This document shows positions 10,295 through 20,123 of a stretch of DNA of 64,000 bases, piece after piece. How positions within the stretch are numbered: position 1 is the first letter of the stretch; every line of letters begins with the position of its first letter. The notes below the pieces were generated by a model. The model saw nothing but the letters and a program-made list of their open reading frames with translations. It was not told the origin of the DNA and did no database searches. The position numbers and the translations under genes are program-made. The stretch comes from Idiomarina seosinensis. Its GTDB lineage: Bacteria > Pseudomonadota > Gammaproteobacteria > Enterobacterales > Alteromonadaceae. The stretch is taken from NCBI RefSeq assembly GCF_003987275.1, contig NZ_PIQF01000001.1, positions 310,001 through 374,000 on the forward strand. Reading direction: 5' to 3'.

Positions 10295-11959
10295 TCAGCT
10301 GGCTAGCAGTTCTTGCGCATTGGCTTTGGTTAAGTCGGTCACTTTATCACCACCGAGTAAACGTGCTAATTCGATAACCCGTTGATTTTTATCTAGCGGC
10401 GTCACCTGAGTTTCGGTTTCTTTACCATTGGTCTGCTTACTTACCTGTAACTGCTGATTGGCTTTAGCTGCAACCTGAGGCAAGTGAGTGACGCAAATAA
10501 TCTGGCATTGTTGACCCAATTCTCTCAGCATCGAACCTACCACTGCGGCGGTTGGTCCGCTAACACCAACATCAACTTCGTCAAACATCATGGTTGGTAC
10601 GGTTTGCTGACTTGCGCTCATCACCTGTATGGCAAGGCTGATACGAGAAAGTTCACCGCCGGACGCGACTTTACTTAAGGGCTGTAAAGGCTGACCGGGG
10701 TTTGCTGTCACCTGAAATTCGATATGATCGGTACCTTTGGCGGTCGCTGGTGCAGAGTCGCTGTGTTCAACCGCTATGGCAAAACGACCGTGCGGCATAT
10801 TCAATTGCTGCATGGCTTGAGTAATCTTGTCACTCAGTTGCTGAGCCGCTTGTTGACGACTTTGCGATAACTGTTTCGCTTGCTTACGATATGCTTCGCG
10901 CAGTTGTTGGCGTTGTTCAGCCAGCTGTTCATTCTGTTCGTCAGCCGCGTGCAAATCGGCAAGCTGCTGTTTTAATTGCTGGTGATATTGATATAACTGA
11001 GCTGGTGCCATTTGGTGTTTTTTAGCCAACTTAAGCGCTTGTGTCATTCGCTGTTCAAGCTGATCAAGCTCACTGCCGTCAACGTCTATAGCTTCTTGGT
11101 AATGACGTAACTCTAGCGCGGCTTCTTCGATATGCACCATTGCTTGTTGCATTAACTCCGTGACGGGTACTAGTTGCTTATCTATTTCAGCTGCTTCCTG
11201 CAGTCTCGACAATGCATTTTGTACCAAGCCATTAGCGTTGTTATGTTCACCTTCGTAAAGAGCATTCAGTGCGAACAGGCTACTCTCTGAAAGACTTCGG
11301 CTGTTAGATAACCGTTTGTGATCGGCTTCGAGTTGTTCAAACTCGCCTTCTTGCAGGGCAAACTCGTCAAGCTCCTGGACTTGGTACTCAAGCAACTGTT
11401 GTTGTGCAACACGGTCGTCTTTGGCCTGTTGCTGCTGACGGAACTGCTTTTCGGTCGCGGCCCACTGCCGGTAGGTGTGCGCGGTTTGCTCAATTAATTG
11501 TTGATGGCGGGCGAAACTATCTAGTAACAGTAGTTGATGGTCGTCGCGGGTTAACAGTTGATGTTCATGCTGACCATGTATATTAACCAATAACGGAGCG
11601 AGTGCCTTTTGTTGTGCTAATGGCACCGGAGAGCCGTTAATCCAGGCTTTAGAGCGCCCATCCTTCGAGATAACCCGACGCAACACACACTCATTTTCAG
11701 CGTCTAATTCTTGTTGCTGTAACCATTGTGCCGCGGCACTGTCCTCAGCCACAGAAAAACAGGCACTGATTTCAGCTTTATCGCAACCGGGCCGGACCAG
11801 GCTGGCTTCTGCGCGACTCCCAAGACATAGACTTAGGGCGTCCAGTGCAATTGATTTACCAGCACCTGTCTCGCCGGTAATGGCTGTCATGCCGTTGGTG
11901 AATTCAATATCTAACTTTTTAACGATAGCAAAGTGGCGGATGTGCAGTTCGGTTAACAT
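10295..11959 (-). CDS. recN: DNA repair protein RecN
   Basis: SMC-like ATPase that helps repair double-strand breaks; normal length at 554 aa. Walker A is GETGAGKS near residue 30. A long Gln-rich coiled coil fills about 150-390, and the C-terminal ABC half carries the signature VASGGELSRISLAIQV and the Walker B segment MMFDEVDVGVSG. The ATG at 11959 follows a GGAGG Shine-Dalgarno. A perfect LexA operator lies 20 bases upstream, and further half-sites cover the predicted -10, so SOS induction is expected. It sits downstream of nadK with its own promoter. Confidence 0.97.
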   Translation of the reverse strand: MLTELHIRHFAIVKKLDIEFTNGMTAITGETGAGKSIALDALSLCLGSRAEASLVRPGCDKAEISACFSVAEDSAAAQWLQQQELDAENECVLRRVISKDGRSKAWINGSPVPLAQQKALAPLLVNIHGQHEHQLLTRDDHQLLLLDSFARHQQLIEQTAHTYRQWAATEKQFRQQQQAKDDRVAQQQLLEYQVQELDEFALQEGEFEQLEADHKRLSNSRSLSESSLFALNALYEGEHNNANGLVQNALSRLQEAAEIDKQLVPVTELMQQAMVHIEEAALELRHYQEAIDVDGSELDQLEQRMTQALKLAKKHQMAPAQLYQYHQQLKQQLADLHAADEQNEQLAEQRQQLREAYRKQAKQLSQSRQQAAQQLSDKITQAMQQLNMPHGRFAIAVEHSDSAPATAKGTDHIEFQVTANPGQPLQPLSKVASGGELSRISLAIQVMSASQQTVPTMMFDEVDVGVSGPTAAVVGSMLRELGQQCQIICVTHLPQVAAKANQQLQVSKQTNGKETETQVTPLDKNQRVIELARLLGGDKVTDLTKANAQELLAS

Positions 11960-11978
11960 CGAGAGCCTCCATTAACTA

Positions 11979-11994
11979 CTGTGTATCTGTACAG
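11979..11994 (-). promoter_or_regulatory. LexA (SOS) operator for recN
   Basis: The 16-base site CTGTGTATCTGTACAG matches the E. coli consensus CTGT-N8-ACAG exactly. It lies between the predicted promoter and the recN start, where repressor would block early transcription. Two direct copies of an 11-base unit (TATACAGTAGT, 11997-12018) each add a LexA-like half-site next to it. Confidence 0.85.
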
Positions 11995-12005
11995 TTTATA
12001 CAGTA

Positions 12006-12033
12006 GTTATACAGTAGTTAAGTAGAATTGCAA
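12006..12033 (-). promoter_or_regulatory. predicted sigma-70 promoter of recN
   Basis: On the minus strand TTGCAA (12033-12028) is followed after 16 bases by TATAAC (12011-12006). The -10 overlaps the direct-repeat LexA half-sites, as expected for a tightly repressed SOS promoter. Confidence 0.6.
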
Positions 12034-12076
12034 ACCGAATTTTCGGACAGTGGTTTAAGTGAATTAACTATCGTTA

Positions 12077-12961
12077 CTAAAACAGTCGACTACCCCAGCC
12101 TAATTTGTTCCGCAATACGTGGTAGTAGTTATGTTCTTTGGGGTGGATTAAGGTTAGGGTTTTCCGGTGTTTACTAATAACAATATCGTCGCCGGGGTGG
12201 ACCGCCATGCGCACATGGCCATCACAGCTAATTTGTAATAAGTCATTGTCGTAGGCTGCCCGTAACCGAACTTCGGAACTTGCATCGATAACAATAGGCC
12301 GGCTACTCAAGGTATGCGGGAACATCGGAACTAACGTAATAGCGTCCAGACTAGGGTGCAGGATCGGTCCTCCCCCAGACAGTGAATAAGCGGTAGAGCC
12401 GGTTGGCGTTGCTATAATAAGCCCGTCAGAGCGTTGACTAAAGACAAAGTGATCATCGACGTAGACTTCAAACTCGATCATGTGTGCGACTTTATCGGAG
12501 TGCAGCACCGCCTCATTAATCGCCGAGCCTTGTCCGGCCACTGTGCCGTTGCTCATCACTTCGGTGTTTAATAAAAATCGTTCTTCGACTACATAGTCAC
12601 CGTCCAGCACTGCCAGTAACGGTGTCATTACTTCATCAGGGTCAAGGTCAGTCAAAAAGCCCAGATTGCCGCGGTTAACTCCAATTACCCCAACATCGTG
12701 TTCGCACAAAGCTCTGGCAGCGCCCAGCATGTTGCCATCACCGCCGACAACGACAGCTAAATCGGCCCATTCCCCAATTTCACTGAGGCTTAGAGTGTTA
12801 GGCTGATGGCCCTCACCAATTTGCTCGGCACATCGTTTTTCAAGGGCCACATTAAAACCCCGGTGATTGAGAGCGTTTAACAATGTTTCGAGGGTTAAGC
12901 GAGTACCGCGGTCGTCCGCTTTGCCGAGTAAACCGATTTTTTTGAAGGGCTCTTTTGACAT
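12077..12961 (-). CDS. nadK: NAD kinase
   Basis: ATP-dependent kinase that makes NADP from NAD; 294 residues, as usual. The family motifs are present: [11 protein letters not shown] (about residues 72-82, with the catalytic GGDG), [17 protein letters not shown], and the Gly-rich [16 protein letters not shown]. The ATG is at 12961. It is divergent from the heat-shock gene grpE, with 147 bases between the two starts, the same arrangement as in E. coli. The recN gene follows 117 bases downstream under its own SOS control. Confidence 0.97.
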   Translation of the reverse strand: MSKEPFKKIGLLGKADDRGTRLTLETLLNALNHRGFNVALEKRCAEQIGEGHQPNTLSLSEIGEWADLAVVVGGDGNMLGAARALCEHDVGVIGVNRGNLGFLTDLDPDEVMTPLLAVLDGDYVVEERFLLNTEVMSNGTVAGQGSAINEAVLHSDKVAHMIEFEVYVDDHFVFSQRSDGLIIATPTGSTAYSLSGGGPILHPSLDAITLVPMFPHTLSSRPIVIDASSEVRLRAAYDNDLLQISCDGHVRMAVHPGDDIVISKHRKTLTLIHPKEHNYYHVLRNKLGWGSRLF

Positions 12962-13032
12962 GGATTAACCTCTGATTTGATTGCCTTTAACGCTACGCTG
13001 AGTGAATTTTTTTATCAAGCCTAAATCAACGA

Positions 13033-13061
13033 CTTGAATCCTGTTGCTGGTGTCCCCATCT
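13033..13061 (+). promoter_or_regulatory. sigma-32 (heat-shock) promoter of grpE
   Basis: CTTGAAT at 13033-13039 and CCCCATCT at 13054-13061 are separated by 14 bases, an essentially perfect match to the RpoH consensus (CTTGAAA, 13-17 bases, CCCCATNT). It lies about 48 bases before the grpE ATG. Confidence 0.88.
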
Positions 13062-13108
13062 ACAACAGCAACGTTTTAGTACATTCATATTGGTAGAGAG
13101 TGGGCACT

Positions 13109-13783
13109 ATGAAGGATAAAAAAGCACAAGCAAACGCTGAGCAATATCAACAGCAAGCCGATGACGCAGCGCAAGATAAGTCGCTAAATGAGGCTGCGGA
13201 AGCGGCCGCAGAAGAAGCGCTAAAAAGCGATCAGCAACCAGAAACACAGCAGCAAACAGCCGCTGAGGCAGATGCTGAAATGGATCGGGTTGCCGAGCTT
13301 GAACTGTCGTTAGCTAAAGCAGAAGCCAAGGTTAATGAGCAAAAAGAAGAGGTGCTGCGCACTCAGGCGGAAATGGAAAATGTCCGTCGCCGAGCGGCGC
13401 AAGATGTTGATAAGGCGCATAAGTTTGCGCTGGAAAAGTTTGCTAACGAACTACTCACCACGGTTGACAACCTGGAGCGGGCACTAACTGCCGCGAAGGA
13501 ACAGCAGTCAGTGGACAAAAACTTTATGGAAGGTGTTGAGCTGACTTATAAAAGTCTGACCTCGACCTTGGATAAGTTTGGCGTTAAAGCGCTTGGAGAA
13601 GAAGGTGAAGCCTTTAATCCCGATGTGCATCAGGCGATGTCGATGCAAGAGTCGGAAGAGCACGCCAACAACACCATTATTGCTGTGATGCAAAAAGGCT
13701 ATGAGTTGAATGGTCGGTTATTACGCCCGGCAATGGTGATGGTTGCTCGCAACAACCAGAAAAAGGTAGATACCGAAGCATAA
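13109..13783 (+). CDS. grpE: nucleotide exchange factor GrpE
   Basis: Co-chaperone that releases ADP from DnaK. The protein is 224 residues from the ATG at 13109; an in-frame GTG at 13100 would add only three residues, and the GAGAG ribosome site (13096-13100) is better spaced for the ATG. The N-terminus is a long acidic, Gln/Ala-rich tail (to about 65). The coiled-coil dimerisation helix with [13 protein letters not shown] follows, then the C-terminal beta domain ending [12 protein letters not shown]...[17 protein letters not shown]. It is driven by a clear sigma-32 promoter and followed by dnaK after 103 bases. Confidence 0.96.
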   Translation: MKDKKAQANAEQYQQQADDAAQDKSLNEAAEAAAEEALKSDQQPETQQQTAAEADAEMDRVAELELSLAKAEAKVNEQKEEVLRTQAEMENVRRRAAQDVDKAHKFALEKFANELLTTVDNLERALTAAKEQQSVDKNFMEGVELTYKSLTSTLDKFGVKALGEEGEAFNPDVHQAMSMQESEEHANNTIIAVMQKGYELNGRLLRPAMVMVARNNQKKVDTEA

Positions 13784-13809
13784 ATTGACAGAAATTTTTT
13801 GCTTAAGGC

Positions 13810-13836
13810 ATTGAATTTTTAAAAGACGCCCCTACT
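13810..13836 (+). promoter_or_regulatory. candidate sigma-32 promoter of dnaK
   Basis: ATTGAAT at 13810-13816 and CCCCTACT at 13829-13836 resemble the RpoH -35 and -10 elements with a 12-base spacer, slightly shorter than ideal. The position, about 50 bases before dnaK, fits. It is weaker than the grpE promoter by eye. Confidence 0.55.
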
Positions 13837-13886
13837 TAAAGGGTATCGCTTAGAGTTTTCATGAATTTGAAGTTGGAGAAAAAATT

Positions 13887-15818
13887 ATGGGCAAGACAAT
13901 TGGTATTGATTTAGGTACAACCAACTCTTGTGTGGCTGTACTGGATGGCGGTAAAGCACGTGTCATTGAAAATGGCGAAGGTGATCGCACGACACCATCA
14001 GTCGTTGCATTTACTGATGACGGTGAAACGCTGGTAGGCTCTCCTGCAAAGCGTCAGGCGGTAACTAACCCAAACAAAACATTGTTTGCGATTAAGCGCC
14101 TGATTGGTCGCCGTTTCCAAGACGAAGAAGTTCAGCGTGATATCGGCATCATGCCTTACAAAATTGTTAAGGCAGATAATGGTGACGCCTGGGTTGAAAT
14201 TGACGGCGAGAAAAAAGCACCACCACAGATTTCAGCAGAAGTGCTGAAAAAGATGAAGAAAACTGCTGAAGAGTATTTAGGTGAGAAAGTAACTGATGCA
14301 GTGATCACTGTGCCTGCATACTTTAACGATGCGCAGCGTCAGGCGACTAAAGATGCGGGTAAAATCGCTGGTTTAGAAGTTAAGCGTATCATTAATGAAC
14401 CAACGGCAGCAGCACTTGCTTACGGTATGGACAAAAAGCAGGGTGACAACGTGATTGCCGTGTATGACTTAGGTGGCGGTACCTTTGATATCTCAATTAT
14501 CGAGATCGACGAAGTTGAAGGCGAGCATACCTTTGAAGTACTGGCGACTAATGGTGATACGCACTTAGGTGGTGAAGACTTTGATAACCGCCTGATCAAC
14601 TACTTGGTTGAGCAGTTTGAAAAAGACCAGGGCATTGATTTGCGTAAAGATCCGCTGGCGATGCAGCGCTTAAAAGAAGCAGCTGAGAAAGCTAAGATTG
14701 AGCTGTCTTCAGCACAACAGACCGAAGTGAACCTGCCTTATATTACAGCAGACAACACAGGTCCTAAGCACTTAGCGATAAAAGTAACTCGCGCCAAGCT
14801 AGAGTCATTGGTTGAAGACTTAATCACCAAGTCTCTTGAACCGGTTAAGCAGGCATTGGCTGATGCTGATATGTCCGTCAGTGATGTAAAAGACATCATC
14901 ATGGTTGGTGGTCAGACTCGTATGCCGAAAGTACAAGCAGCCGTTACTGACTTCTTTGGTCAGGAACCACGCCGCGATGTAAACCCTGATGAAGCAGTTG
15001 CCATGGGTGCAGCAGTTCAGGGTGGCGTACTCTCAGGTGATGTAAAAGACGTACTGCTACTGGACGTTTGCCCGTTATCACTGGGTATTGAAACCATGGG
15101 CGGCGTAATGACTAAGCTGATTGAGAAGAACACGACGATTCCAACTAAAGAGTCGCAAACTTTCTCAACGGCTGAAGACAATCAGTCCGCGGTAACGATT
15201 CATGTAATTCAGGGTGAACGTAAACGTTCAGCAGACAACAAGTCACTGGGTCAATTTAACCTGGAGGGTATCCGCGCAGCAGCGCGTGGTGTGCCGCAAA
15301 TCGAAGTAACCTTTGATATTGATGCGGACGGTATCTTGCACGTATCCGCGAAAGACAAAGATACGGGCAAAGAACAGAAGATCACCATCAAGGCGTCTTC
15401 TGGCCTGGATGAGTCTGAAGTCGATAAAATGGTCAAGGACGCAGAAGCGCACGCTGAAGAGGACAAGAAGTTCGAAGAGATGGTGCAGGCGCGTAACCAG
15501 GCTGATGGCTTAGTCCATGCGACACGTAACCAGCTAAAAGAAGTCGGTGACGCGTTATCGCAAGAAGACAAAGATGCCATTGAAAAAGCTTGTGAAGAGC
15601 TCGAGCAAGCAGCTAAAGATGGTGATAAAGAAGCCATCGAAAGCAAGACTCAGGCCTTGATGGAAGTGTCGCAAAAACTAATGGAAGCGGCACAGCAACA
15701 GCAAGCCCAACAAGGTGCTGAAGGTGCTGCAGAGGGTGAGCAATCATCTTCTAAAGCGGACGACGATGTTGTCGATGCTGAGTTTGAAGAAGTAAAAGAC
15801 GACGACAATAAAAAGTAA
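13887..15818 (+). CDS. dnaK: chaperone DnaK (Hsp70)
   Basis: ATP-dependent Hsp70 chaperone, 643 residues. The nucleotide-binding domain opens with [13 protein letters not shown] and contains [28 protein letters not shown] and [11 protein letters not shown]. The substrate-binding domain begins after the [16 protein letters not shown] linker, and the lid ends with the conserved [13 protein letters not shown] tail. GGAGA lies 9 bases before the ATG. It forms the heat-shock cluster with grpE upstream and dnaJ downstream; a long hairpin sits in the 89-base gap before dnaJ. Confidence 0.98.
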   Translation: MGKTIGIDLGTTNSCVAVLDGGKARVIENGEGDRTTPSVVAFTDDGETLVGSPAKRQAVTNPNKTLFAIKRLIGRRFQDEEVQRDIGIMPYKIVKADNGDAWVEIDGEKKAPPQISAEVLKKMKKTAEEYLGEKVTDAVITVPAYFNDAQRQATKDAGKIAGLEVKRIINEPTAAALAYGMDKKQGDNVIAVYDLGGGTFDISIIEIDEVEGEHTFEVLATNGDTHLGGEDFDNRLINYLVEQFEKDQGIDLRKDPLAMQRLKEAAEKAKIELSSAQQTEVNLPYITADNTGPKHLAIKVTRAKLESLVEDLITKSLEPVKQALADADMSVSDVKDIIMVGGQTRMPKVQAAVTDFFGQEPRRDVNPDEAVAMGAAVQGGVLSGDVKDVLLLDVCPLSLGIETMGGVMTKLIEKNTTIPTKESQTFSTAEDNQSAVTIHVIQGERKRSADNKSLGQFNLEGIRAAARGVPQIEVTFDIDADGILHVSAKDKDTGKEQKITIKASSGLDESEVDKMVKDAEAHAEEDKKFEEMVQARNQADGLVHATRNQLKEVGDALSQEDKDAIEKACEELEQAAKDGDKEAIESKTQALMEVSQKLMEAAQQQQAQQGAEGAAEGEQSSSKADDDVVDAEFEEVKDDDNKK

Positions 15819-15842
15819 GCGATAAGGCAACTTCGCTAATCG

Positions 15843-15874
15843 ACACGGGCGTTGCCGCAAGGTAATGCCCGTGT
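15843..15874 (+). terminator. dnaK-dnaJ intercistronic hairpin
   Basis: A 14-pair stem (8 perfect outer pairs ACACGGGC/GCCCGTGT, then 6 inner pairs with two G-U) closed by a GCAA tetraloop. No U-run follows, so it is more likely an RNA-stabilising or partial attenuation hairpin than a strong terminator. Confidence 0.7.
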
Positions 15875-15907
15875 ATTCGTATCAGACCAAGGCAGAAGAC
15901 TTAAGAT

Positions 15908-17059
15908 ATGGCGACACAAGATTTTTATAAAATTCTTGAGGTATCAAAAGACGCCAACGAGCGTGACATTAAAAAGGCGTACAAGCGCCTGGCAATGAAA
16001 TACCACCCGGACCGTACCAAGGGTGACAAAGACCTCGAATTAAAATTTAAAGAAATTAAACAGGCCTATGAGGTCTTATCTGATCCGCAAAAGCGCCAGA
16101 TGTATGATCAATATGGACACGAAGCCTTCGAACAGGCACGTCAGGGCGGTGGTGGCCCGGGCGCAGGCGGATTCGGCGGCGGTGCCGATTTTGCTGATAT
16201 CTTTGGCGATGTGTTTGGCGACATTTTTGGCGGCGGACGGCGTCAACAGTCCCGCGCTCAGCGCGGTGCCGATTTGCGCTATAATTTGGAGATGTCTTTA
16301 GAAGACGCGGTGCGCGGTAAAGACGTCGAGCTGACTATTCCGACACTGGTTGAGTGCGAGGATTGTGACGGCAGTGGTGCCAAGAAAGGCAGCAAACCAG
16401 AAACCTGTAGTCACTGTCATGGTGCCGGCCAGATTCAAATGCGTCAGGGATTCTTTGCGGTGCAGCAAGCCTGTCCACATTGTCGTGGTAAAGGTACTAT
16501 CATTAAAGATCCTTGTCGCAGCTGTCATGGCCAGGGTCGAGTCGAGAAAACCAAAACGCTTAACGTTAAAATTCCGGCAGGCGTTGATACCGGTGACCGC
16601 ATTCGCTTAGCGAATGAGGGCGAGGCAGGGGAGCACGGAGCTCCTGCAGGCGACCTTTATGTACAGGTACATGTTCGCGAGCATCCAATTTTTGCGCGTG
16701 ACGGAAACAACCTTTATTGTGAAGTTCCGGTTAGTTTTACCAAAGCCGCTCTTGGTGGTGACATTGAAGTGCCGACCCTGGAAGGCAAAGTTAAACTGAA
16801 AGTGCCGAAAGAAACACAAACCGGTAAACATTTCCGGTTGCGTGGCAAAGGGGTCAAGTCGGTTCGCACTGGCGCTACTGGTGATCTAATCTGTAAAATA
16901 GTGATTGAAACGCCAGTTAACTTATCAAGTAAGCAGCGTGAAATGTTGGAAGAGCTGGATAAGTCAATGGGCGAAGGAGATGAGGCCGCTAAATTTCGGC
17001 CCAAAGAGAAAGGCTTTTTTGATGGCGTAAAGCAGTTTTTCGATGACTTACGCAGCTAA
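15908..17059 (+). CDS. dnaJ: chaperone DnaJ (Hsp40)
   Basis: J-domain co-chaperone that stimulates DnaK ATPase and delivers substrates; 383 residues. The J domain (1-70) has the essential HPD in YHPDRTKGD, followed by a Gly/Phe-rich linker (about 77-115). Four zinc-binding repeats are complete: [24 protein letters not shown] and CRSCHGQG. The C-terminal substrate domains and dimer end are intact. It is followed after only 17 bases by an M48 lipoprotein protease gene, which probably shares its transcript. Confidence 0.98.
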   Translation: MATQDFYKILEVSKDANERDIKKAYKRLAMKYHPDRTKGDKDLELKFKEIKQAYEVLSDPQKRQMYDQYGHEAFEQARQGGGGPGAGGFGGGADFADIFGDVFGDIFGGGRRQQSRAQRGADLRYNLEMSLEDAVRGKDVELTIPTLVECEDCDGSGAKKGSKPETCSHCHGAGQIQMRQGFFAVQQACPHCRGKGTIIKDPCRSCHGQGRVEKTKTLNVKIPAGVDTGDRIRLANEGEAGEHGAPAGDLYVQVHVREHPIFARDGNNLYCEVPVSFTKAALGGDIEVPTLEGKVKLKVPKETQTGKHFRLRGKGVKSVRTGATGDLICKIVIETPVNLSSKQREMLEELDKSMGEGDEAAKFRPKEKGFFDGVKQFFDDLRS

Positions 17060-17076
17060 GTAAAAGGAGATCAACC

Positions 17077-17865
17077 ATGCGTTTACGTACTGTCGCTGCA
17101 TCATTAGCAGCTGTATTAGCTTTGGCAAGCTGCTCTAAATCGCCTACGGGCCGTTCGCAGCTCACTCTGATGCCAGCACAACAGCTGAATCAAATGGGTG
17201 AACAGTCGTATGAGCAAATGAAGCAGGAGTTGGAGATCAATAATGATGCTGCAACTAACGCTTATGTGCAGTGCGTAAGCGATGCGTTGATCGAAACCTT
17301 ACCAGACCCTTATCGTAATGCCGACTGGGAGATTACCGTTTTTGCTAACGAGGCTGCCAATGCGTTTGCGCTGCCGGGCAATAATATCGGTGTTTATGAC
17401 GGCTTACTTGAAGTTGCAGAAAACCAACATCAATTGGCCGCGGTCATAGGCCACGAAATTGGTCATGTGATTGCTGAGCATTCTAATGAACGAGTTTCCA
17501 GCAATATGATGGTGGGACTGGGTTTACAGATTGGCTCTGTGCTTGCGGAAACGCAGCTGGACAAGGGCAATGCGGCGTTATTGATGGCGGCCATGGGGGT
17601 CGGTGCACAGGTAGGTATTTTATTACCCTATTCACGCACCCATGAATCAGAGTCTGATCGGTTAGGACTTGAATACATGGCAGACGCCGGTTTCAAGCTC
17701 GAAGAAGCTGCTCAATTGTGGCGTAACATGGCTGAAAATAGCGGTGGTCAAAATCCGCCGGAGTTTTTATCGACACACCCCAACCCTTCATCGCGGATTG
17801 ATGCTATTAACAGCTATATCCCGCAATTAACCGTGGCTAATAAGTCACCGAATTGCCAGCGATAA
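17077..17865 (+). CDS. M48 family metalloprotease lipoprotein (LoiP/YggG-like)
   Basis: Predicted zinc protease anchored to the envelope. It is 262 residues, with signal peptide and lipobox LALASC (Cys19). The HEXXH motif is VIGHEIGHVIAEH (about residue 128), with the third zinc ligand in ESESDRLGLEYMADAGF, as in the peptidase M48 family (LoiP, BepA, HtpX relatives). AAGGAG precedes the ATG and the gene starts 17 bases after dnaJ with no terminator between, so co-transcription with the heat-shock genes is likely. A role in envelope protein quality control is inferred from family and context. Confidence 0.9.
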   Translation: MRLRTVAASLAAVLALASCSKSPTGRSQLTLMPAQQLNQMGEQSYEQMKQELEINNDAATNAYVQCVSDALIETLPDPYRNADWEITVFANEAANAFALPGNNIGVYDGLLEVAENQHQLAAVIGHEIGHVIAEHSNERVSSNMMVGLGLQIGSVLAETQLDKGNAALLMAAMGVGAQVGILLPYSRTHESESDRLGLEYMADAGFKLEEAAQLWRNMAENSGGQNPPEFLSTHPNPSSRIDAINSYIPQLTVANKSPNCQR

Positions 17866-17960
17866 ATCAATATTTTCGGATCTATCATATAGAAAAATAA
17901 TCTTTCGCGAGTCAGCGCCGACAATTATATTGCACGCTTTGCCACTAATGTCGGTGCGGT

Positions 17961-19175
17961 ATGTTGAAAGCTTGGTTTGCGATTCCTTTTTGGCAACGGG
18001 TGCTAGGTGCCTTTGTTGTCGGCATGTTGATAGGTGCGTTCTCACCTGAAACAGGGGTTGCCTTAAAACCTCTGGGTGACCTTTTTATTCGTGCAATCAA
18101 AATGTTGGTGGCGCCGTTAATCTTTTGCGCCATTGTCAGTGCGATTACCGACCTTAATGACGGGCAAAAGCTTGGCCGGCTTGGCGCTAAAACCATCGGC
18201 ATGTTTATGTTAACGGCGGTTATAGCCAGTGCTATTGGCTTAACTCTAGCCACGCTTATCGATATGAGCCCGGCAACTACTTTAACTGCAACCGAGCAGA
18301 ATGAAAAACAAATCCCGTCAGTTGCTCAGGTGTTTCTAAACTTCGTTCCGGAAAATCCGTTTGCTGCACTAAGTAATGGCAATGTTTTACAAATTGTCGT
18401 GTTCGCAGCAGTAGTTGGTATTGCGATTCAAAAGATTGGTAGTAAAGCGGAGTCGTTGCGCCAGACGATCAAGTCTGGTGCCGAAGTGATGTATGAAATC
18501 ACTCGTATGGTGTTACAACTTACGCCAATCGGTGTGCTTGGCTTAATGGCTTGGGTCATCGGTGAGTACGGCTTCGGTACGTTGCTGCCATTGGCCAAGT
18601 TTGTCGGTGTTATTTATCTTGCTGCGGCGATTCATATCATCTTTGTTTACGGTTCATTTGTGCGCTTTTTCGGCAAGCTCAGTCCGCGTGAGTTTTTCAA
18701 ATCGGTATTTGATGCACAAGTGGTGGCGTTTACCACCTGCAGCTCATTCGGCACGCTACCCGCAGCGCACCGTGCAGCAACGGAACGTTTGGGCGTATCG
18801 AAAGATTACGCATCCTTCGTGTTGCCATTAGGCGCCACCATTAATATGGATGGTTGTGGAGGAATTTATCCGGCAGTTGCGGCTATTTTTATTGCGAACC
18901 TTTACGGTATTCCGCTAGAGTGGTTTGATTACGCTCTCATTATGATGACGGCCACCCTGGCATCGGTCGGGACTGCGGGTGTACCGGGTACGGCTTTGGT
19001 GATGCTAACGGTAACTTTGAATGTGGTTGGACTGCCGCTGGAAGGTATTGCCTTTATAGCGGCCATCGATCGAATTATCGATATGGTGCGCACCTTAACG
19101 AATGTTACTGGTGATCTGATGGTGGCCAGGGTGGTTGCCCAGAGCGAAGACTTATTGGTTAAGGAAACAGCATGA
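17961..19175 (+). CDS. dicarboxylate/amino acid:cation symporter (DAACS family)
   Basis: Inner-membrane Na+ or H+ coupled symporter of the GltP/DctA fold, 404 residues, with about eight helices and two re-entrant hairpins. Hairpin 1 reads [16 protein letters not shown], hairpin 2 [17 protein letters not shown], and the last helix [14 protein letters not shown] keeps the Asp, Arg, Asn and Asp that line the acidic-substrate site in characterised relatives. TM7 reads [13 protein letters not shown], where the common motif is NMDGT; this Thr-to-Cys change plus an extra Gly is unusual. An acidic amino acid or C4-dicarboxylate is the likely substrate. The stop overlaps the dapB start (ATGA). Confidence 0.9.
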   Translation: MLKAWFAIPFWQRVLGAFVVGMLIGAFSPETGVALKPLGDLFIRAIKMLVAPLIFCAIVSAITDLNDGQKLGRLGAKTIGMFMLTAVIASAIGLTLATLIDMSPATTLTATEQNEKQIPSVAQVFLNFVPENPFAALSNGNVLQIVVFAAVVGIAIQKIGSKAESLRQTIKSGAEVMYEITRMVLQLTPIGVLGLMAWVIGEYGFGTLLPLAKFVGVIYLAAAIHIIFVYGSFVRFFGKLSPREFFKSVFDAQVVAFTTCSSFGTLPAAHRAATERLGVSKDYASFVLPLGATINMDGCGGIYPAVAAIFIANLYGIPLEWFDYALIMMTATLASVGTAGVPGTALVMLTVTLNVVGLPLEGIAFIAAIDRIIDMVRTLTNVTGDLMVARVVAQSEDLLVKETA

Positions 19176-19963
19176 AAGTAGCAGTTATTGGTGCGTCGGG
19201 AAGAATGGGGCAGGCAGTTATTGCGGCTCTGCAAAACTCAGCAACCATGGAGCTAACCGCAGCAATTGTCAGTGAACAAAGCAATTCGCTTGGAAAATCA
19301 GTCGCTGGTGTAAATTATCAGACGTTGGCGCAGCTTGAGCAAACGCCGGATGTGTTTATTGATTTTAGCCTGCCACAAGCACTGACCGCTAATCTAAATT
19401 ATGCCATTGAAAAGCAAACACCGATGGTGGTTTGTACCACCGGACTTGATGCCTCTCAGCGGCAGCAACTGCAGCAGGCGGCAAAGCAGGTGCCATTACT
19501 ATACGCACGCAATACCAGCGTCGGAATTGCGTTGTTGGAGCAACTGGTTGCGTTAAGTGCGGCTGCTTTGAGTGATGCTGATATTGAGATATTTGAAGCT
19601 CATCATAAGTACAAAAAAGATGGCCCCTCAGGTACTGCTTTGGCGTTAGGTGAGGCAGCCGCGAGTGGACGTCAGCAGTCCTTTGATGAGGTTAGTGCCG
19701 GTGTCCGTTCTGATGGTGAACGACAACAGGGCAGTATTGGCTTTTCGGTGCTTAGAGCGGCGGATATTGTCGGCGAACACCAAGTGATGTTGGCGCAAGA
19801 AGGTGAACGGCTTGAGCTGAATCACCGGGTGAGTGATCGAAAAATTTTTGCCGAAGGGGCGTTACGTGCTGCTAACTGGTTAGTCGAACAGCCAAAAGGC
19901 CTCTATCATATGAAGGACATCCTAGCTTTACAGCAAAGCCTGCACCGCTTACTGAATAGCTAA
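19172..19963 (+). CDS. dapB: 4-hydroxy-tetrahydrodipicolinate reductase DapB
   Basis: NAD(P)H-dependent reductase of the diaminopimelate/lysine pathway; 263 residues. The N-terminal nucleotide motif is [10 protein letters not shown] and the catalytic segment is [20 protein letters not shown] (about residues 147-166); the family usually has DAPSGT, so one Ala is Gly here. The active-site His pair and Lys remain. Its ATG overlaps the symporter stop by four bases, which implies coupled translation. The carAB operon follows after a promoter and leader region. Confidence 0.96.
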   Translation: MKVAVIGASGRMGQAVIAALQNSATMELTAAIVSEQSNSLGKSVAGVNYQTLAQLEQTPDVFIDFSLPQALTANLNYAIEKQTPMVVCTTGLDASQRQQLQQAAKQVPLLYARNTSVGIALLEQLVALSAAALSDADIEIFEAHHKYKKDGPSGTALALGEAAASGRQQSFDEVSAGVRSDGERQQGSIGFSVLRAADIVGEHQVMLAQEGERLELNHRVSDRKIFAEGALRAANWLVEQPKGLYHMKDILALQQSLHRLLNS

Positions 19964-19982
19964 CGCTCGCCAATAAAAGCAC

Positions 19983-20011
19983 TGGACGGGATCGGAAAAA
20001 ATTCGTACAAT
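19983..20011 (+). promoter_or_regulatory. predicted sigma-70 promoter of carAB
   Basis: TGGACG (19983-19988) and TACAAT (20006-20011) have a 17-base spacer. Transcription would start near 20018, giving a leader of about 105 bases before carA that contains two hairpins. Confidence 0.55.
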
Positions 20012-20019
20012 AAGCGCAA

Positions 20020-20045
20020 TTTGCCTAATTAAAGTTTTAGGCAAA
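20020..20045 (+). other. carA leader hairpin 1
   Basis: A perfect 9-base inverted repeat, TTTGCCTAA / TTAGGCAAA, with an 8-base loop. It lies at the very start of the predicted carAB transcript, upstream of the leader terminator. Confidence 0.65.
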
Positions 20046-20066
20046 GACTGCGCGGTTCAGGACCTT

Positions 20067-20107
20067 AAACGGGGAAGTCAACTAGTATTGATTCACCCGT
20101 TTTTTTA
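20067..20107 (+). terminator. terminator-like hairpin (attenuator) in the carA leader
   Basis: AAACGGG (20067-20073) pairs with CCCGTTT (20096-20102). Inside it AGTCAA pairs with TTGATT around a CTAGTA loop, and the stem runs into seven T residues. It ends 6 bases before the carA Shine-Dalgarno, so it terminates or reduces expression of carAB rather than ending dapB, whose stop is 100 bases earlier. Confidence 0.7.
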
Positions 20108-20123
20108 TGTACGGAGGTTGCCC

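Noticed and set aside
20018-20123. pyrBI-type leader peptide in front of carA
   Set aside because: No ATG or GTG frame precedes the terminator, and the only early TTG frame stops after a few codons.
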